This document shows, piece after piece, positions 27,649-36,588 of a DNA stretch of 64,000 bases; position 1 is the stretch's first letter, and every line of letters starts with the position of its first letter. Origin of the DNA: Tharpella sp964457755 (GTDB lineage: Bacteria; Desulfobacterota; Anaeroferrophillalia; Anaeroferrophillales; Tharpellaceae). The stretch lies in assembly GCA_964457755.1 (NCBI GenBank), contig CAYWGC010000005.1, positions 1-64,000 of the forward strand, written 5' to 3'. Both the position numbers and the translations under genes were made by a program. The notes below the pieces were generated by a model. It was not told the DNA's origin, ran no database searches, and saw only the letters and a list, made by a program, of their open reading frames with translations.

Positions 27649-27836
27649 GACTCATTCGGAAATAGAGCTGAATTGTAAAAACTATCAGATATCTCTTTAT
27701 CAAGTTTATCAAAATCAGTTGAAATTTTCACTTTCCCTTGCCAGTTGCCACCCAACTTCCGAGGAGGTGAATATGTGTTGACCTTTCTTTTTCCTGTGCG
27801 AATCTCACTCAATGCATAAATTTGCCCCCTGTGCAA
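27645..27836 (-). pseudogene. Phd/YefM-type antitoxin, N-terminal half missing
   Basis: The C-terminal segment TGKRKVNTYSPPRKLGGNWQ followed by GKVKISTDFDKLDKEISDSF is the toxin-binding tail usual for Phd-type partners of PIN toxins. The preceding ~35 residues that form the DNA-binding domain are absent; the reading frame instead runs into the 3' end of the GH16-like gene, which it overlaps. The only start is a weak TTG at 27836. The tail might still neutralise the toxin if translated. Confidence 0.7.
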
Positions 27837-29250
27837 TTGTCAAAAGTGTATTATCTTCAATATATACATTGCCATTTACCATAACTGAATCAAGCAGGGT
27901 GCAGCTTTCGCAGACAATCCAATCTCCTGACGGTGGCGGAGTGCATTCATCGACATAGAAGGTAAAGCTTTTAATCACCATTTCCGCCTCCGTGTTGTCC
28001 GATGGTGCTTGCCCATCAAGTAACCACAGATTGATATGAGCCAGTTCATCAGATTCCGAGGGTACATCTCCTCCGACATACTCCCATTGATGAATTACCT
28101 GCTCAAACGGCGGCTTCAAATTGTGCCCTTGGGAACTTTTAAAAGAGACAATCTCTGACTGCCATTCGATTATGTGCGTGGAAGTGTTCTCCGGAAGGGA
28201 TATAGAGAACTGTTCCTGGTTCCCAGGGTTGAAATAGGGCTGCACGACAAATTGGGCGTTTGCTCCACCGTCAACCCCCCATCGTGAAAACTCTACGTCG
28301 AGTTCGTGAGTATCATCTTGATAGATAAACGGACTGCCAACCACATTTTTATCGAGTAAATCAACCCGGCTTGAGATTTGAAAAATATAGGTGCCAAAGC
28401 CCAGAGACTGCATCAGGTAGACCTCCGCACAATACCAATTTTCATCCCGCTTGGTAATCTTTAAATGGAGACATCCTTGATCATCGACCCATATATTTTC
28501 ATGGCTCGAAGAGAAATAATTAGGGCCCGGCCCCAGATAGTCCCCGTCTTTTATCGCCCATTCATGACCGGAAAACTTAATGCTGGGATAGGCCGCTAAC
28601 GTCAGGACATCCACTCCATCCACGCTCAGGGGAAACGGTTTATAAGCCTGTTTTGCGGAAAGGGCATTATATTCTTTACGAATGACAAAGGCTGATATCT
28701 GTTGCCAGTCTCGGATCCAGGTTTGAAAGGTTCCATCTGGATTTACCGTCAAGTAGGCTCGTTCATCCTCATAAGGTTGGACATACCATTGGTTCGTTCT
28801 GGTAAACACGACTACCCGGGCATCATATGGCTCAATTCCGGTTACCGTTCCTGAAACTGTGTCGTAAGGGCTTCCCTGGGTCACCTTGAGGGTGATATTT
28901 GCCGGGGACTCTGCGGCATCGGCTTTCACTACTATTTTCCCAGATAAAGATATGAATAGTGGGATCAATATCAGAAAGCACAACAGAGTTATAATCGGTC
29001 TATTGTTTCTGTTTTTGATCTTTGTGACTCTTCTGCCGGAAATTAAACCCCGCAGGTAATTGGCGAATGCCATAACTATTTTCATGGATGCGTGTCCCGG
29101 TTGTGCCTCGTATGGGGGTGCTGTTGAGTCCGGATCTTGCTTGATATTGTTGAGTACATCTCGAAGCTCGGGCATGTCAAGATTTTTAGCCAGACGCTTT
29201 TTAAGGTCTGCGGTACGGTAGACCTTGCGTGTGATTTTACGTTCAGACAT
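27805..29250 (-). CDS. GH16-like membrane-anchored glycan-binding or hydrolysing protein
   Basis: The 481-residue product has a basic N-terminal cytoplasmic segment of about 85 residues, one transmembrane helix (ITLLCFLILIPLFISLSG, about 86-103), then an exported part. A small beta domain (about 118-200) is followed by a GH16/concanavalin-like domain (about 220-445). The GH16 signature E-x-D-x-E is present as HELDVEFSRWG, so catalytic glutamates appear conserved. The last 25 residues (VNGNVYIEDNTLLTIAQGAN) look like the beginning of a further beta-helix that is cut off where the antitoxin remnant starts. A GAGGAGGGAG ribosome site precedes the ATG, and a sigma-54-type promoter lies about 75 bases upstream. 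Substrate unknown. Confidence 0.72.
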   Translation of the reverse strand: MSERKITRKVYRTADLKKRLAKNLDMPELRDVLNNIKQDPDSTAPPYEAQPGHASMKIVMAFANYLRGLISGRRVTKIKNRNNRPIITLLCFLILIPLFISLSGKIVVKADAAESPANITLKVTQGSPYDTVSGTVTGIEPYDARVVVFTRTNQWYVQPYEDERAYLTVNPDGTFQTWIRDWQQISAFVIRKEYNALSAKQAYKPFPLSVDGVDVLTLAAYPSIKFSGHEWAIKDGDYLGPGPNYFSSSHENIWVDDQGCLHLKITKRDENWYCAEVYLMQSLGFGTYIFQISSRVDLLDKNVVGSPFIYQDDTHELDVEFSRWGVDGGANAQFVVQPYFNPGNQEQFSISLPENTSTHIIEWQSEIVSFKSSQGHNLKPPFEQVIHQWEYVGGDVPSESDELAHINLWLLDGQAPSDNTEAEMVIKSFTFYVDECTPPPSGDWIVCESCTLLDSVMVNGNVYIEDNTLLTIAQGANLCIE

Positions 29251-29323
29251 GGTTTTCTCCCTCCTCTTATTGTTGGTGGAATCGTTGTTTATGCTCGAAT
29301 GTCAACGGTGATATGATTTTGAT

Positions 29324-29339
29324 TGCGAGGAGCGTTCCA
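29324..29339 (-). promoter_or_regulatory. sigma-54-type -24/-12 promoter of GH16-like gene
   Basis: Minus-strand sequence TGGAACGCTCCTCGCA against TGGCACGNNNNTTGCW, with exact GG-N10-GC spacing and two mismatches. It lies about 75 bases before the ATG at 29250. Confidence 0.62.
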
Positions 29340-29722
29340 TTTAAGTCTGGGAAGGCCATTTGTTGTCGTTTTTATTATTTTCTGCTGTTAATTCAATTGT
29401 TTAGAAAATGTCATTTGCGTGGTTTTGTTTTTTAACATGGTTTTCTCTTCAATGGAATGTGTTGAGAAATTTTAGATCTCAACGTGTTACCTGTTTGCTA
29501 CACGCCATGTGAAAGACAAGCCTCCTCCACTACCAGCTGTAAAGTCAACGCAAAAACAATAAACTCAATCTTTTTATTGCGAGAAGGTTTACTGTTTAGA
29601 CGTTTTAGGCTCAAATACTTGAATTGTTGTTTCTGGGTTATTGTTGTCAGTGCTTGAAATTATAAGGGAAAATATAAATTTATGGTTGAATAGATGAATT
29701 TATTATAGATAATTTTATAAAA

Positions 29723-29738
29723 TGGCACGTCTCTAGCA
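29723..29738 (+). promoter_or_regulatory. sigma-54-type -24/-12 promoter of propeller copy A
   Basis: TGGCACGTCTCTAGCA has a perfect -24 block and one mismatch in the -12 block, with exact spacing. It is 80 bases before the chosen ATG. The flanking run ATAATTTTATAAAATGG resembles that before propeller copy B (ATAATTTTTTCAAAATGG). Confidence 0.72.
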
Positions 29739-29817
29739 AAGTCATAATCATGGGTGATAAAGAGAGGTTCTCAACTCTTTATTTAAACATCGTTGAGCTT
29801 TGACAATGGAGGTGGTG

Positions 29818-32253
29818 ATGGGTGGGAAAGCTGTAATTAAACTTAAAAAACTCGGATCTCAGGGTTGTTTGCTGCCGCCGATGTTGGCTTTGCAGAATCA
29901 ATTGATAGACATAATTCAAGGCCCGGTCTCTTGTGAACTGGACAAACAGTACCGGCAGCAGATGGCCTCTCTTGGGGATCAGTGGGGGGGCGGTGTAAGC
30001 CCTGACCGGTCAAAAGCATTTTTTACACAAATCATGTTTTGTCCGATGGGGGGAGCTGACAAACTGATTATTGACATTTGGAATCTGAAAACGCTTACGT
30101 TAGAGCAACAATTTTGTTTCGAAGACCTTGCTGCTTATGTTTCTGGTTCCAATACCAGTGATGACGGTACGGCGATAAATTATCAAAATGCCTGTTTTTT
30201 GGGCAATGAGCATATCATTATCTGCACGATGACAGGCTATCTATACCTGTTATCAGTGATCACGGGGGAGATTGTTCTGAAGAAAAAAGTGGGCAATTTG
30301 GTTGAATCGGTTACCTCATGTTTTGCAAAGGACATCTTTGCGGTTAGTATTTTCCCGGGAACTGGTCTTGAAGAATACTGGGCCGCCTGTGGTGTGAAGA
30401 TATTTACGATTAGTGCCATTTTGAAAAAGCAAGAGCTTGAATTGATTGAATTTATCTCATATGGTCTGGGGGAACCGCCTTTTTCTATTCTGCCAAATAA
30501 AATAACTTTTTCCAGATCCGGTGAGCGGTTGCTGTTTAGGGGGGCAGCTATACGTGATGGGAGCTATACTGATTATGTTGAGGTTTCTGATGTAACCAAT
30601 AACCCAGCCGTAACCATTCATGAACGGGATAATAAAAAACAAGTTGTAAAGGCCTCGATCTCTGCCAATCACCATACGGTGCTTATAGACTGCGAGAGTG
30701 TTAGTTTCTTCGATCAAAATCAGGACGAGATAAGCCGTTTTCCGCTTCCTGGAGATTTCGAAGGTGGTTGTCGAAACTGTCTTATCTCTGACGATGGTAG
30801 TCAAGCCCTGGCCTGGTTAAACGGAGTGGTCTATCTCTTTGCTCCCGGCAAAGAGCCGAGGTGGTGTTTTGCCGAATTGGGTTATGTCTTGGATATAGGT
30901 TGGCTGGATGATGATGAAATCATAGCTTTTCTTTCCTGTGGAGACAGCTATACTCTTTGCCGGATTAATCTTAATTCAATGGCTGTTAACCAAAAACCTA
31001 TTAATTTCCAGAAACAAATTGAGGAGATTAATCCCCAGGCTGTGGCGGTCTCTCATGACGGACGGCTGTTTATTGGTGATCGCCAGGCCAACTTGCGTTC
31101 TTACGGCCGTAACTTGATTTTAGAGCAATCGGTCAAGATGACCAGCGGCCCGATCAACCAACTGGTGGCAGATCGCTTTCAAGATCGGATTGCCGTTCTT
31201 ATGGCATCCCAGGAATTGAAGATTCTTTCGCCGAAAGATTGCACCTTAAAGACTTATATCTCACGGAGTAAAAAGACCCCAATCTTGGCCGGTTATGGCG
31301 TCAAGTCCACGAACTATCCCCTGATGGAAGCCGGAGAACTGATTTTTAACCTTTACAAAAGGAACACCCACTTCCAGTGTGATGATTATCGCAGTCTCTA
31401 TGTCAGGAGAGGAAAAGAACAGATTTTGGTTCGGGATGGTCATAACAGTGACACAAAAAATGTTGGCAAATTTAGTTTTCACTCTCCGGTTATGGCGGTG
31501 GCTGACTGTCATAGGCATGTCATTTTGGCTTTGGCAGACGGTTCGTTGATGGCTTTTAATCCTTACCATTTCGAACTTGATGAACTTGAGTCTGGCAGTG
31601 ATGATAAGTTGATTGCGCCTGAAGGTGATCATATTATCACTATCACAAAAGGTTTTGATGCACCTTTAGGTCTGGCCGCAACCGGACCTGGGCGGGTTGT
31701 CCTTTGGACAGAAGGGGAGGTGGTTCTTTTTGATTTGGACGATGATTTCTCCATTAATGAAAAACAGACAATCTCTCAGTCGGGGGTTAAAAATGTTGTT
31801 TATGATGCGGTGAGCGGCAGAATTATTCTAGTTATGTCACATTATCTCTCCTTATGCTCAGAAGATCTGAAGGAGATGTACCGACTCACAATTTTAAGTA
31901 ATGGCAGATCCATTATTGAGGTGCCGTATCCTGAAAAACTGACAAATGCTTCCACTGCAAATCATCCAGGTTTTTTCTGGAGCGCCGATGCGATGCCGCC
32001 GGATCCTGCCCTCTTTAGCGTGCTGGACAGTAATGGGCAGGTTATCGAGGATGTCGAAAAATGCCGAGATTTCCTGGAACAACAGGTGTTTAACGAGTTT
32101 ATGGTGCGGGAGGCGACTTTTGACTACCAGGGTTTTTTGCAGATGTTGGAGGATGCGGCAAGAGATGATTCTGGTCTTTACGGTTGCGGAGAAAAAACGC
32201 TTCGTTTGCCGATATCTTCAGAAACCTCCAAGGCGGACTTAAACAATGAGTGA
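29818..32253 (+). CDS. propeller-like protein, copy A
   Basis: The 811-residue protein is a close paralogue (roughly 80% identical by eye) of the product at 44060-46498. It lacks classical WD motifs but shows regularly spaced beta-strand patterns with Asp/Gly turns (VAVSHDGRLFIGDRQANL, HSPVMAVADCHRHVILALAD, LISDDGSQALAWLNG), suggesting two beta-propellers. No signal peptide. I chose ATG 29818 because GGAGGTGGTG directly precedes it and is conserved in the paralogue; ATG 29806 and TTG 29800 are alternatives. The next gene starts 8 bases before its stop, so it is translationally coupled to a membrane protein. Probable scaffold or sensor; no family name recognised. Confidence 0.8.
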   Translation: MGGKAVIKLKKLGSQGCLLPPMLALQNQLIDIIQGPVSCELDKQYRQQMASLGDQWGGGVSPDRSKAFFTQIMFCPMGGADKLIIDIWNLKTLTLEQQFCFEDLAAYVSGSNTSDDGTAINYQNACFLGNEHIIICTMTGYLYLLSVITGEIVLKKKVGNLVESVTSCFAKDIFAVSIFPGTGLEEYWAACGVKIFTISAILKKQELELIEFISYGLGEPPFSILPNKITFSRSGERLLFRGAAIRDGSYTDYVEVSDVTNNPAVTIHERDNKKQVVKASISANHHTVLIDCESVSFFDQNQDEISRFPLPGDFEGGCRNCLISDDGSQALAWLNGVVYLFAPGKEPRWCFAELGYVLDIGWLDDDEIIAFLSCGDSYTLCRINLNSMAVNQKPINFQKQIEEINPQAVAVSHDGRLFIGDRQANLRSYGRNLILEQSVKMTSGPINQLVADRFQDRIAVLMASQELKILSPKDCTLKTYISRSKKTPILAGYGVKSTNYPLMEAGELIFNLYKRNTHFQCDDYRSLYVRRGKEQILVRDGHNSDTKNVGKFSFHSPVMAVADCHRHVILALADGSLMAFNPYHFELDELESGSDDKLIAPEGDHIITITKGFDAPLGLAATGPGRVVLWTEGEVVLFDLDDDFSINEKQTISQSGVKNVVYDAVSGRIILVMSHYLSLCSEDLKEMYRLTILSNGRSIIEVPYPEKLTNASTANHPGFFWSADAMPPDPALFSVLDSNGQVIEDVEKCRDFLEQQVFNEFMVREATFDYQGFLQMLEDAARDDSGLYGCGEKTLRLPISSETSKADLNNE

Positions 32254-32866
32254 AATTTCAAGAAAGTTGAGATTAACTTTTCGGCCTTGGATAATTTCGA
32301 TTATTGCCGGTAACCTGTTCGGTCTTTTTGTCATATTCTTGAATTATCTATTAAGGGGGAAAACAGGTTTTAAATTTTTTAAAATTGACTATTCATTACA
32401 TTTCTTTTTCAGCTCACCATTTACAACATTGAATAATATGGACTCACTGGTGGTTTTTGGAAGTTCGTTTGTATACTGGGGCTTGGGATGTTTCATATTT
32501 TTAAAATACTACCCCGATGATGTCAAAAAACCTATAAGAATGATGCTTTCAGATACAATTCAGATTGTGGCGGCAGGAGTCCTGACATATTATTTTTTGT
32601 TGCTGTTCTGCATCTGGTCACTAGCTCTGTATGAAGGATATATCCCCATAATTTTTGACGACCTCTATGTGAACCATGGGCCCTGGCATTTTACTGCTCA
32701 CTTGAAAATGTTGATTGTTTTGAGTTTCGAACCAATTTTTCTGTCATTAATAGCGTCCGTTTTATCTTTTTTTGTAAAATTTAACCGCCAATCCTTGATC
32801 TTGATAGTTATCTGCAGTTTTATATTTGTATTTCACGCTTATTCACATCTATGGCTAATTGATTGA
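32246..32866 (+). CDS. multi-pass membrane protein coupled to propeller copy A
   Basis: The 206-residue protein has about five hydrophobic helices: IISIIAGNLFGLFVIFLNYL, one near residues 70-90, VAAGVLTYYFLLLFCIWSLA, a fourth at LSFEPIFLSLIASVLSFFV, and LILIVICSFIFVFHAY. I recognise no family. It overlaps the propeller gene by 8 bases, the same overlap as between propeller copy B and its J-like partner, suggesting the two downstream genes occupy equivalent positions. It may anchor or be gated by the propeller protein (inference). Confidence 0.72.
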   Translation: MSEISRKLRLTFRPWIISIIAGNLFGLFVIFLNYLLRGKTGFKFFKIDYSLHFFFSSPFTTLNNMDSLVVFGSSFVYWGLGCFIFLKYYPDDVKKPIRMMLSDTIQIVAAGVLTYYFLLLFCIWSLALYEGYIPIIFDDLYVNHGPWHFTAHLKMLIVLSFEPIFLSLIASVLSFFVKFNRQSLILIVICSFIFVFHAYSHLWLID

Positions 32867-32938
32867 GGGGGAGAGTCAATATTGGCCGGGCAAACGTGAT
32901 CCCGGTTCCGGTTGTGAAAATCAAGAGCCCGTAAATGG

Positions 32939-34087
32939 TTATGGAATAAGTTTTCCGGGAACCAGATTGCGCAGAAACTGTTCGCAAGGAAGGCAGAGGG
33001 TATTATTTATTTTAAGACGTTCATTACCACGATAAAGAAGAAGAGTTTGTGCTTCTGGGTAATCTTCTTGAAAGGTAGTTAAACCTTTGAGCATTTTATT
33101 GTTAATCGTGGCGGAATTTTTAACCTCTATAGCCCAAAAAGTGTCTTGACCATAGAGTATAAAATCAACTTCAACTCCTGATTTTGTCCGCCAGTAATAG
33201 AGGTTGCAGGGTTTGTTGCCGTATGCGTTCCAGGCTCTCAGGTGCTGGGCAACCAGACCTTCCAGCCCCGCGCCATCAATTTCTTGGGGGCTGTCTAAAG
33301 GGCCGGTTGGCCGCAAAGAGCGAAAAACCCCACTATCAAAATAATAGAATTTAGGGTGTGAAATAAGATGTCGTTTGGCTCGCCGGGAAAAAACCGGGAC
33401 GCGGAAAGAGAGTAGCAGGTCATCAAGAACCGCAAGATAATTATCCACGGTTTTTCGTTTGACCTGGCATTCCCGGGCAATTTCCGAGACATTTATGGTG
33501 CTGCCGTGAGAAAAGCTGGCTGCTTCTAAAAAGCGACTAAAGGCACCAATGTTGCGGACAACTCCTTCCATCTGGACTTCTTCTTTCAGATAGAGAGCAA
33601 CATATGAGGCAAGGGTTTCTCGAGGGCTCAGGGCGTTGGTGATTAAGGGCACCAGCCCGATTTGCAAACTGTCGACCAAAGAAAAGCTTTCACCAAGTTC
33701 AGCCGCCATAAAGGGGTGCATAGTTTTAACAATAGCACGACCAGCCAAAAGATCAACCCCGGTTCTTTTCAGTTTTCGGGCGCTTGAACCTGTAAGGATA
33801 AACTGAATCTCATTCTCTTTTTCGAGAAGTTCATGCACCACATCAAGGAGGTCCGGGACTTTTTGAACTTCATCAATGATGATGGTTTTACCTTCTGCGC
33901 CGCTTGCTATTTCTCGTAATCGTTCAGGCCTTGCTGAATATAGGCGAAATAGTTCAGGAGCAAGAAGATCGATTACCACAGATTTCGGATAATGTCGCTT
34001 AAGCCATGTTGATTTCCCTGTTCCTCTAGGTCCGAAGAGGAAGAAACTTTGTTTTGGTGCATAGAAAAAACGACTTACTGTTTCCAT
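32939..34087 (-). CDS. AAA ATPase with DUF4143 domain (first copy)
   Basis: The 382-residue protein has AAA_14-type Walker A FGPRGTGKSTW near residue 20 and Walker B TIIIDEVQKVPDLL near 90, with sensor LTGSSARKLK. A winged-helix-like region (about 205-235) and DUF4143 with a nuclease-like D...ExK pattern (GVEVDFIL...WAIEVKNS, about 305-330) follow. This family is common near toxin-antitoxin genes and mobile islands; its function is poorly defined. It is a stand-alone minus-strand gene, with a second, divergent family member at 42333. Confidence 0.9.
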   Translation of the reverse strand: METVSRFFYAPKQSFFLFGPRGTGKSTWLKRHYPKSVVIDLLAPELFRLYSARPERLREIASGAEGKTIIIDEVQKVPDLLDVVHELLEKENEIQFILTGSSARKLKRTGVDLLAGRAIVKTMHPFMAAELGESFSLVDSLQIGLVPLITNALSPRETLASYVALYLKEEVQMEGVVRNIGAFSRFLEAASFSHGSTINVSEIARECQVKRKTVDNYLAVLDDLLLSFRVPVFSRRAKRHLISHPKFYYFDSGVFRSLRPTGPLDSPQEIDGAGLEGLVAQHLRAWNAYGNKPCNLYYWRTKSGVEVDFILYGQDTFWAIEVKNSATINNKMLKGLTTFQEDYPEAQTLLLYRGNERLKINNTLCLPCEQFLRNLVPGKLIP

Positions 34088-34277
34088 TTAAGACTCCTTT
34101 TTTGCATCTTTAACGCAAAATATCACATTGTGAGGGCGTGTGCAAGGAGTTTATAGAATCTATTAACCCGTAGAAAACCTTGCCCTCTTGTCAAGGTCTG
34201 AGGGGAAAATTAATTTTACGCCGACCCCAATTACATTCCAATAGCCAAAAAAATTGGTTTGACTTTTTCTTATTCAA

Positions 34278-34304
34278 CGTACTATGTGTACATATTAACG
34301 TACG
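34278..34304 (+). promoter_or_regulatory. candidate YefM-type operator
   Basis: TGTACA at 34287-34292 and CGTACG at 34299-34304 have centres exactly 12 bases apart, with a further CGTACT at 34278-34283. YefM-YoeB of E. coli is known to bind paired TGTACA-core palindromes spaced 12 bases. The site lies about 25-50 bases before the antitoxin ATG. Confidence 0.65.
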
Positions 34305-34328
34305 TATCGACCAGGAATGGGAGGGTTT

Positions 34329-34589
34329 ATGCCGACAATTACAGCTACTAATGCGCGTAAAGATTTTTTTGAAATTGTTAAAGGTACAGTTGAAAAACAT
34401 GAGATTTATCACATACGTCACCGGAAAGGAGATGTTGTGATGATGTCAGAAGATGAATATGAAAGCTTAACTGAGACTTTAAAACTGTTGTCGGTTCCTG
34501 GTTTTAAAGAAAGATTTGAACTTTCTCAAAAAGAGATTACATCCGGGGACACAGTCACATTTGACGAAGTTTTTGGTGAGCCTTTGTGA
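34329..34589 (+). CDS. yefM: YefM/Phd-family antitoxin
   Basis: The 86-residue antitoxin starts MPTITATNARKDFFEIV, the DNA-binding domain of YefM/Phd proteins, followed by EKHEIYHIRHRKGDVVMMSEDEYESL typical of YefM. The C-terminal tail would wrap the toxin. Start at ATG 34329 follows GGGAGG. The stop overlaps the GTG start of the toxin gene. Complete; probably autoregulates through the operator just upstream. Confidence 0.9.
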   Translation: MPTITATNARKDFFEIVKGTVEKHEIYHIRHRKGDVVMMSEDEYESLTETLKLLSVPGFKERFELSQKEITSGDTVTFDEVFGEPL

Positions 34590-34840
34590 GCTACAATGTA
34601 GTATTTTCTCGGCAGGCCTACAAAGACATCAAAAAACTTACCCCAAATCTTCGTGAAAAAGCTAAAGACATCATACGTAACCGTATATCAATTGACCCAT
34701 ATAGTGGCAAGCACCTTATTGGGAATATGAAGGGGTATTATTCAGCACGATTAACTTACAAAGACCGTATTGTTTACTCCATAGATGATGATCAGGTTGT
34801 AGTTTTTATTTTGAGTGCCAAAACACATTGTCGAGATTGA
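34586..34840 (+). CDS. yoeB: YoeB/Txe-family mRNA interferase toxin
   Basis: The 84-residue protein starts at GTG 34586, 4 bases inside the antitoxin gene. YNVVFSRQAYKDIKKL, RLTYKDRIVYSIDDDQVVVF and the ending ILSAKTHCRD match YoeB/Txe ribosome-dependent endoribonucleases. The usual ending is THY; here the tyrosine is Cys, and the catalytic histidine is retained. Complete and paired with an intact antitoxin. Confidence 0.86.
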   Translation: MSYNVVFSRQAYKDIKKLTPNLREKAKDIIRNRISIDPYSGKHLIGNMKGYYSARLTYKDRIVYSIDDDQVVVFILSAKTHCRD

Positions 34841-35313
34841 CGAGTCGGTCATAGATACCTTATCATTTATTCAGAAAACAGGTGGCAGATAATAACCGCC
34901 GTCAGTCACTGCAAAACAGCCGGTGGCTGGACATTAAACCAATTTCCCTAACATTTTCAAACCGCCATTTCACGCCCGCCGCTAAAAGAAAATAGTTCCG
35001 TCCCCTTTTTCTTCCCTTTTTCTTCCTGATGTAAACAGTTGTCTTTAATTAGTTTAGTATGGTATGAAACATTTTTCACCACATACAGTACTAAGCCATA
35101 TGAAATACCAATGTCTCAACTCGACCATAGCACAGTGGCTACAAGAAAAATTAGATCGTCTCAACCGCTAACGGACTCTTCCTAAATCAGCCGTAAAAAA
35201 TTACAAGAGCATCTATTCTATGAAATGACTTCTAGTGACGCCCTAAAAAAGCGGTTTCTTATCACCCACATCACCTATCCCCAACCCACTGATCAAGGAG
35301 TTACTGTTGAGCC
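34841..35313. other. intergenic region, no gene seen
   Basis: About 470 bases without a convincing reading frame on either strand. Stops are frequent and no tRNA or terminator is evident. An AAGGAG at 35295 may serve the following gene, 13 bases before its ATG. Confidence 0.5.
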
Positions 35314-36189
35314 ATGACTAACGGAGAACATTGGAGTAATGTTTCACTTACGAGTCTTTGGGAGCTTGGAACTCTAACATTTGCAACTGAAGAGGTACCT
35401 AAGATCGTTCTGGTAACATACGATTTTGAGAACAACGGTGCACTCATGAATGCTTACCAGATTTTTAGCTACTTGGTGGACTCTAACCTTGTAACAGATG
35501 TCTCTACTGAAGGCTTGGTGGAGCCGTCGACAGGCTATTTAAAGTGGGGCACATACCCTGATAAAGATGTTATGAAGCGAACCATGGCTCGCTATATGAA
35601 GGGGTGTTTAATCTCTCCACTGGAGCTCGCTGTAATTGCCGCAAGGGATTATGGACGCCCCATTCTGCCGCTTGAGGAGCTTGACTCTTATTCTCGCTGT
35701 GTCGTTGCCTATGAAAACTGGGCTATTCCCGGCTCCGAATTGTCAGGGAAAGACGATGAGTACCTCAGATATATAAAGGACAGATTGCCGTCGTTGTTTT
35801 ATTCGATGAAGCACATCATTGGTGATATGGGCGAGCAAGTGGTGCTCTGTGCTCAGGTGTCTGAGTACTCTTTTCAAAATGCCGAAACATCGCTAAGAGA
35901 GTTTGGAATTCCGTGTTGGGGCATTCGTGCCACCTCGACAGAAAACGGACAGATTCCTGAGGGACTCTATTACAGAATGTTGGGCAAGCCTCGTAACGAA
36001 ATGGAAAAAATGCTAAGTGGAGAGAAGCATATGAAATGGCGTCCACCCTGGAAGGGTGCGCCAGCCACTCAGCTGTTTGCACAGATACCGCCACTAACTA
36101 CTGCCAAGATCCCACAGGTAGCTGGTGTTGCTATGTCGCCCCTTCAAGTCAGGATCCACAACGAGCGCGGTCGCGACTATATATTCTAA
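35314..36189 (+). CDS. unrecognised 291-residue protein
   Basis: The soluble protein has no signal peptide, membrane segment or motif I can assign. An N-terminal part with alternating strands (VPKIVLVTYDFENNGALMNA) suggests a Rossmann-like fold, and the C-terminal region is proline-rich (KWRPPWKGAPATQLFAQIPP). It stands alone between the yefM-yoeB pair and an insertion sequence fragment. It may be cargo carried with the mobile element, or a degraded larger gene. Confidence 0.55.
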   Translation: MTNGEHWSNVSLTSLWELGTLTFATEEVPKIVLVTYDFENNGALMNAYQIFSYLVDSNLVTDVSTEGLVEPSTGYLKWGTYPDKDVMKRTMARYMKGCLISPLELAVIAARDYGRPILPLEELDSYSRCVVAYENWAIPGSELSGKDDEYLRYIKDRLPSLFYSMKHIIGDMGEQVVLCAQVSEYSFQNAETSLREFGIPCWGIRATSTENGQIPEGLYYRMLGKPRNEMEKMLSGEKHMKWRPPWKGAPATQLFAQIPPLTTAKIPQVAGVAMSPLQVRIHNERGRDYIF

Positions 36190-36389
36190 AACGAATTGCA
36201 TTTCAGCCTTGTTCCATTCCTAGGTAAGTGACCATCTGTACCTCAACCAAACACCAACTAGCCCTGCCCTTTACCCATATTTTTTCACTGGACAACAAAA
36301 ACAATTCGACTGTGATGTATTTTTAACGATCATGCAAACACAAAACCAAATTAAAAGGAAACTATTTTTCCTACGATTTACTTGGCTCA

Positions 36390-36570
36390 CATGGATACCA
36401 AATTCAGAAGCAATCACGTTAGCCGTATGATCTATCTTGATTGCTGCCACGGCTACTTTGGCCTTCAGTTTGTTGCTGTAATTCTTTCTTTTCATTTCCT
36501 TCCCCCTTTTTTTTAACGGTGTGAATTCTACCTTAACACACTGTCTCATTTTCAGGGTCCACTATAGAAG
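36390..36570 (-). mobile_element. IS3-family end with orfA start, fragment
   Basis: From ATG 36495 the frame reads MKRKNYSNKLKAKVAVAAIK and then DHTANVIASEFGIHVSQVNR, the helix-turn-helix start of an IS3-family OrfA. Homology is lost after about 35 codons. Upstream, TGGACCCTGAAAATGAGACA near 36545-36565 looks like the terminal repeat of such an element. The remainder, including orfB, is missing. The fragment abuts the 3' end of the next minus-strand gene. Confidence 0.72.
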
Positions 36571-36588
36571 ATGAGAATTTGACAAATG

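Larger units (their letters stand above)
29251..29817. other. intergenic region with divergent sigma-54-type sites
   Basis: About 570 bases of A+T-rich non-coding DNA separate the GH16-like gene (minus) from the propeller-like gene (plus). I see no gene or RNA in it. It holds one sigma-54-type element for each direction, listed separately, with about 380 bases between them in which activator sites could lie. Confidence 0.6.
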
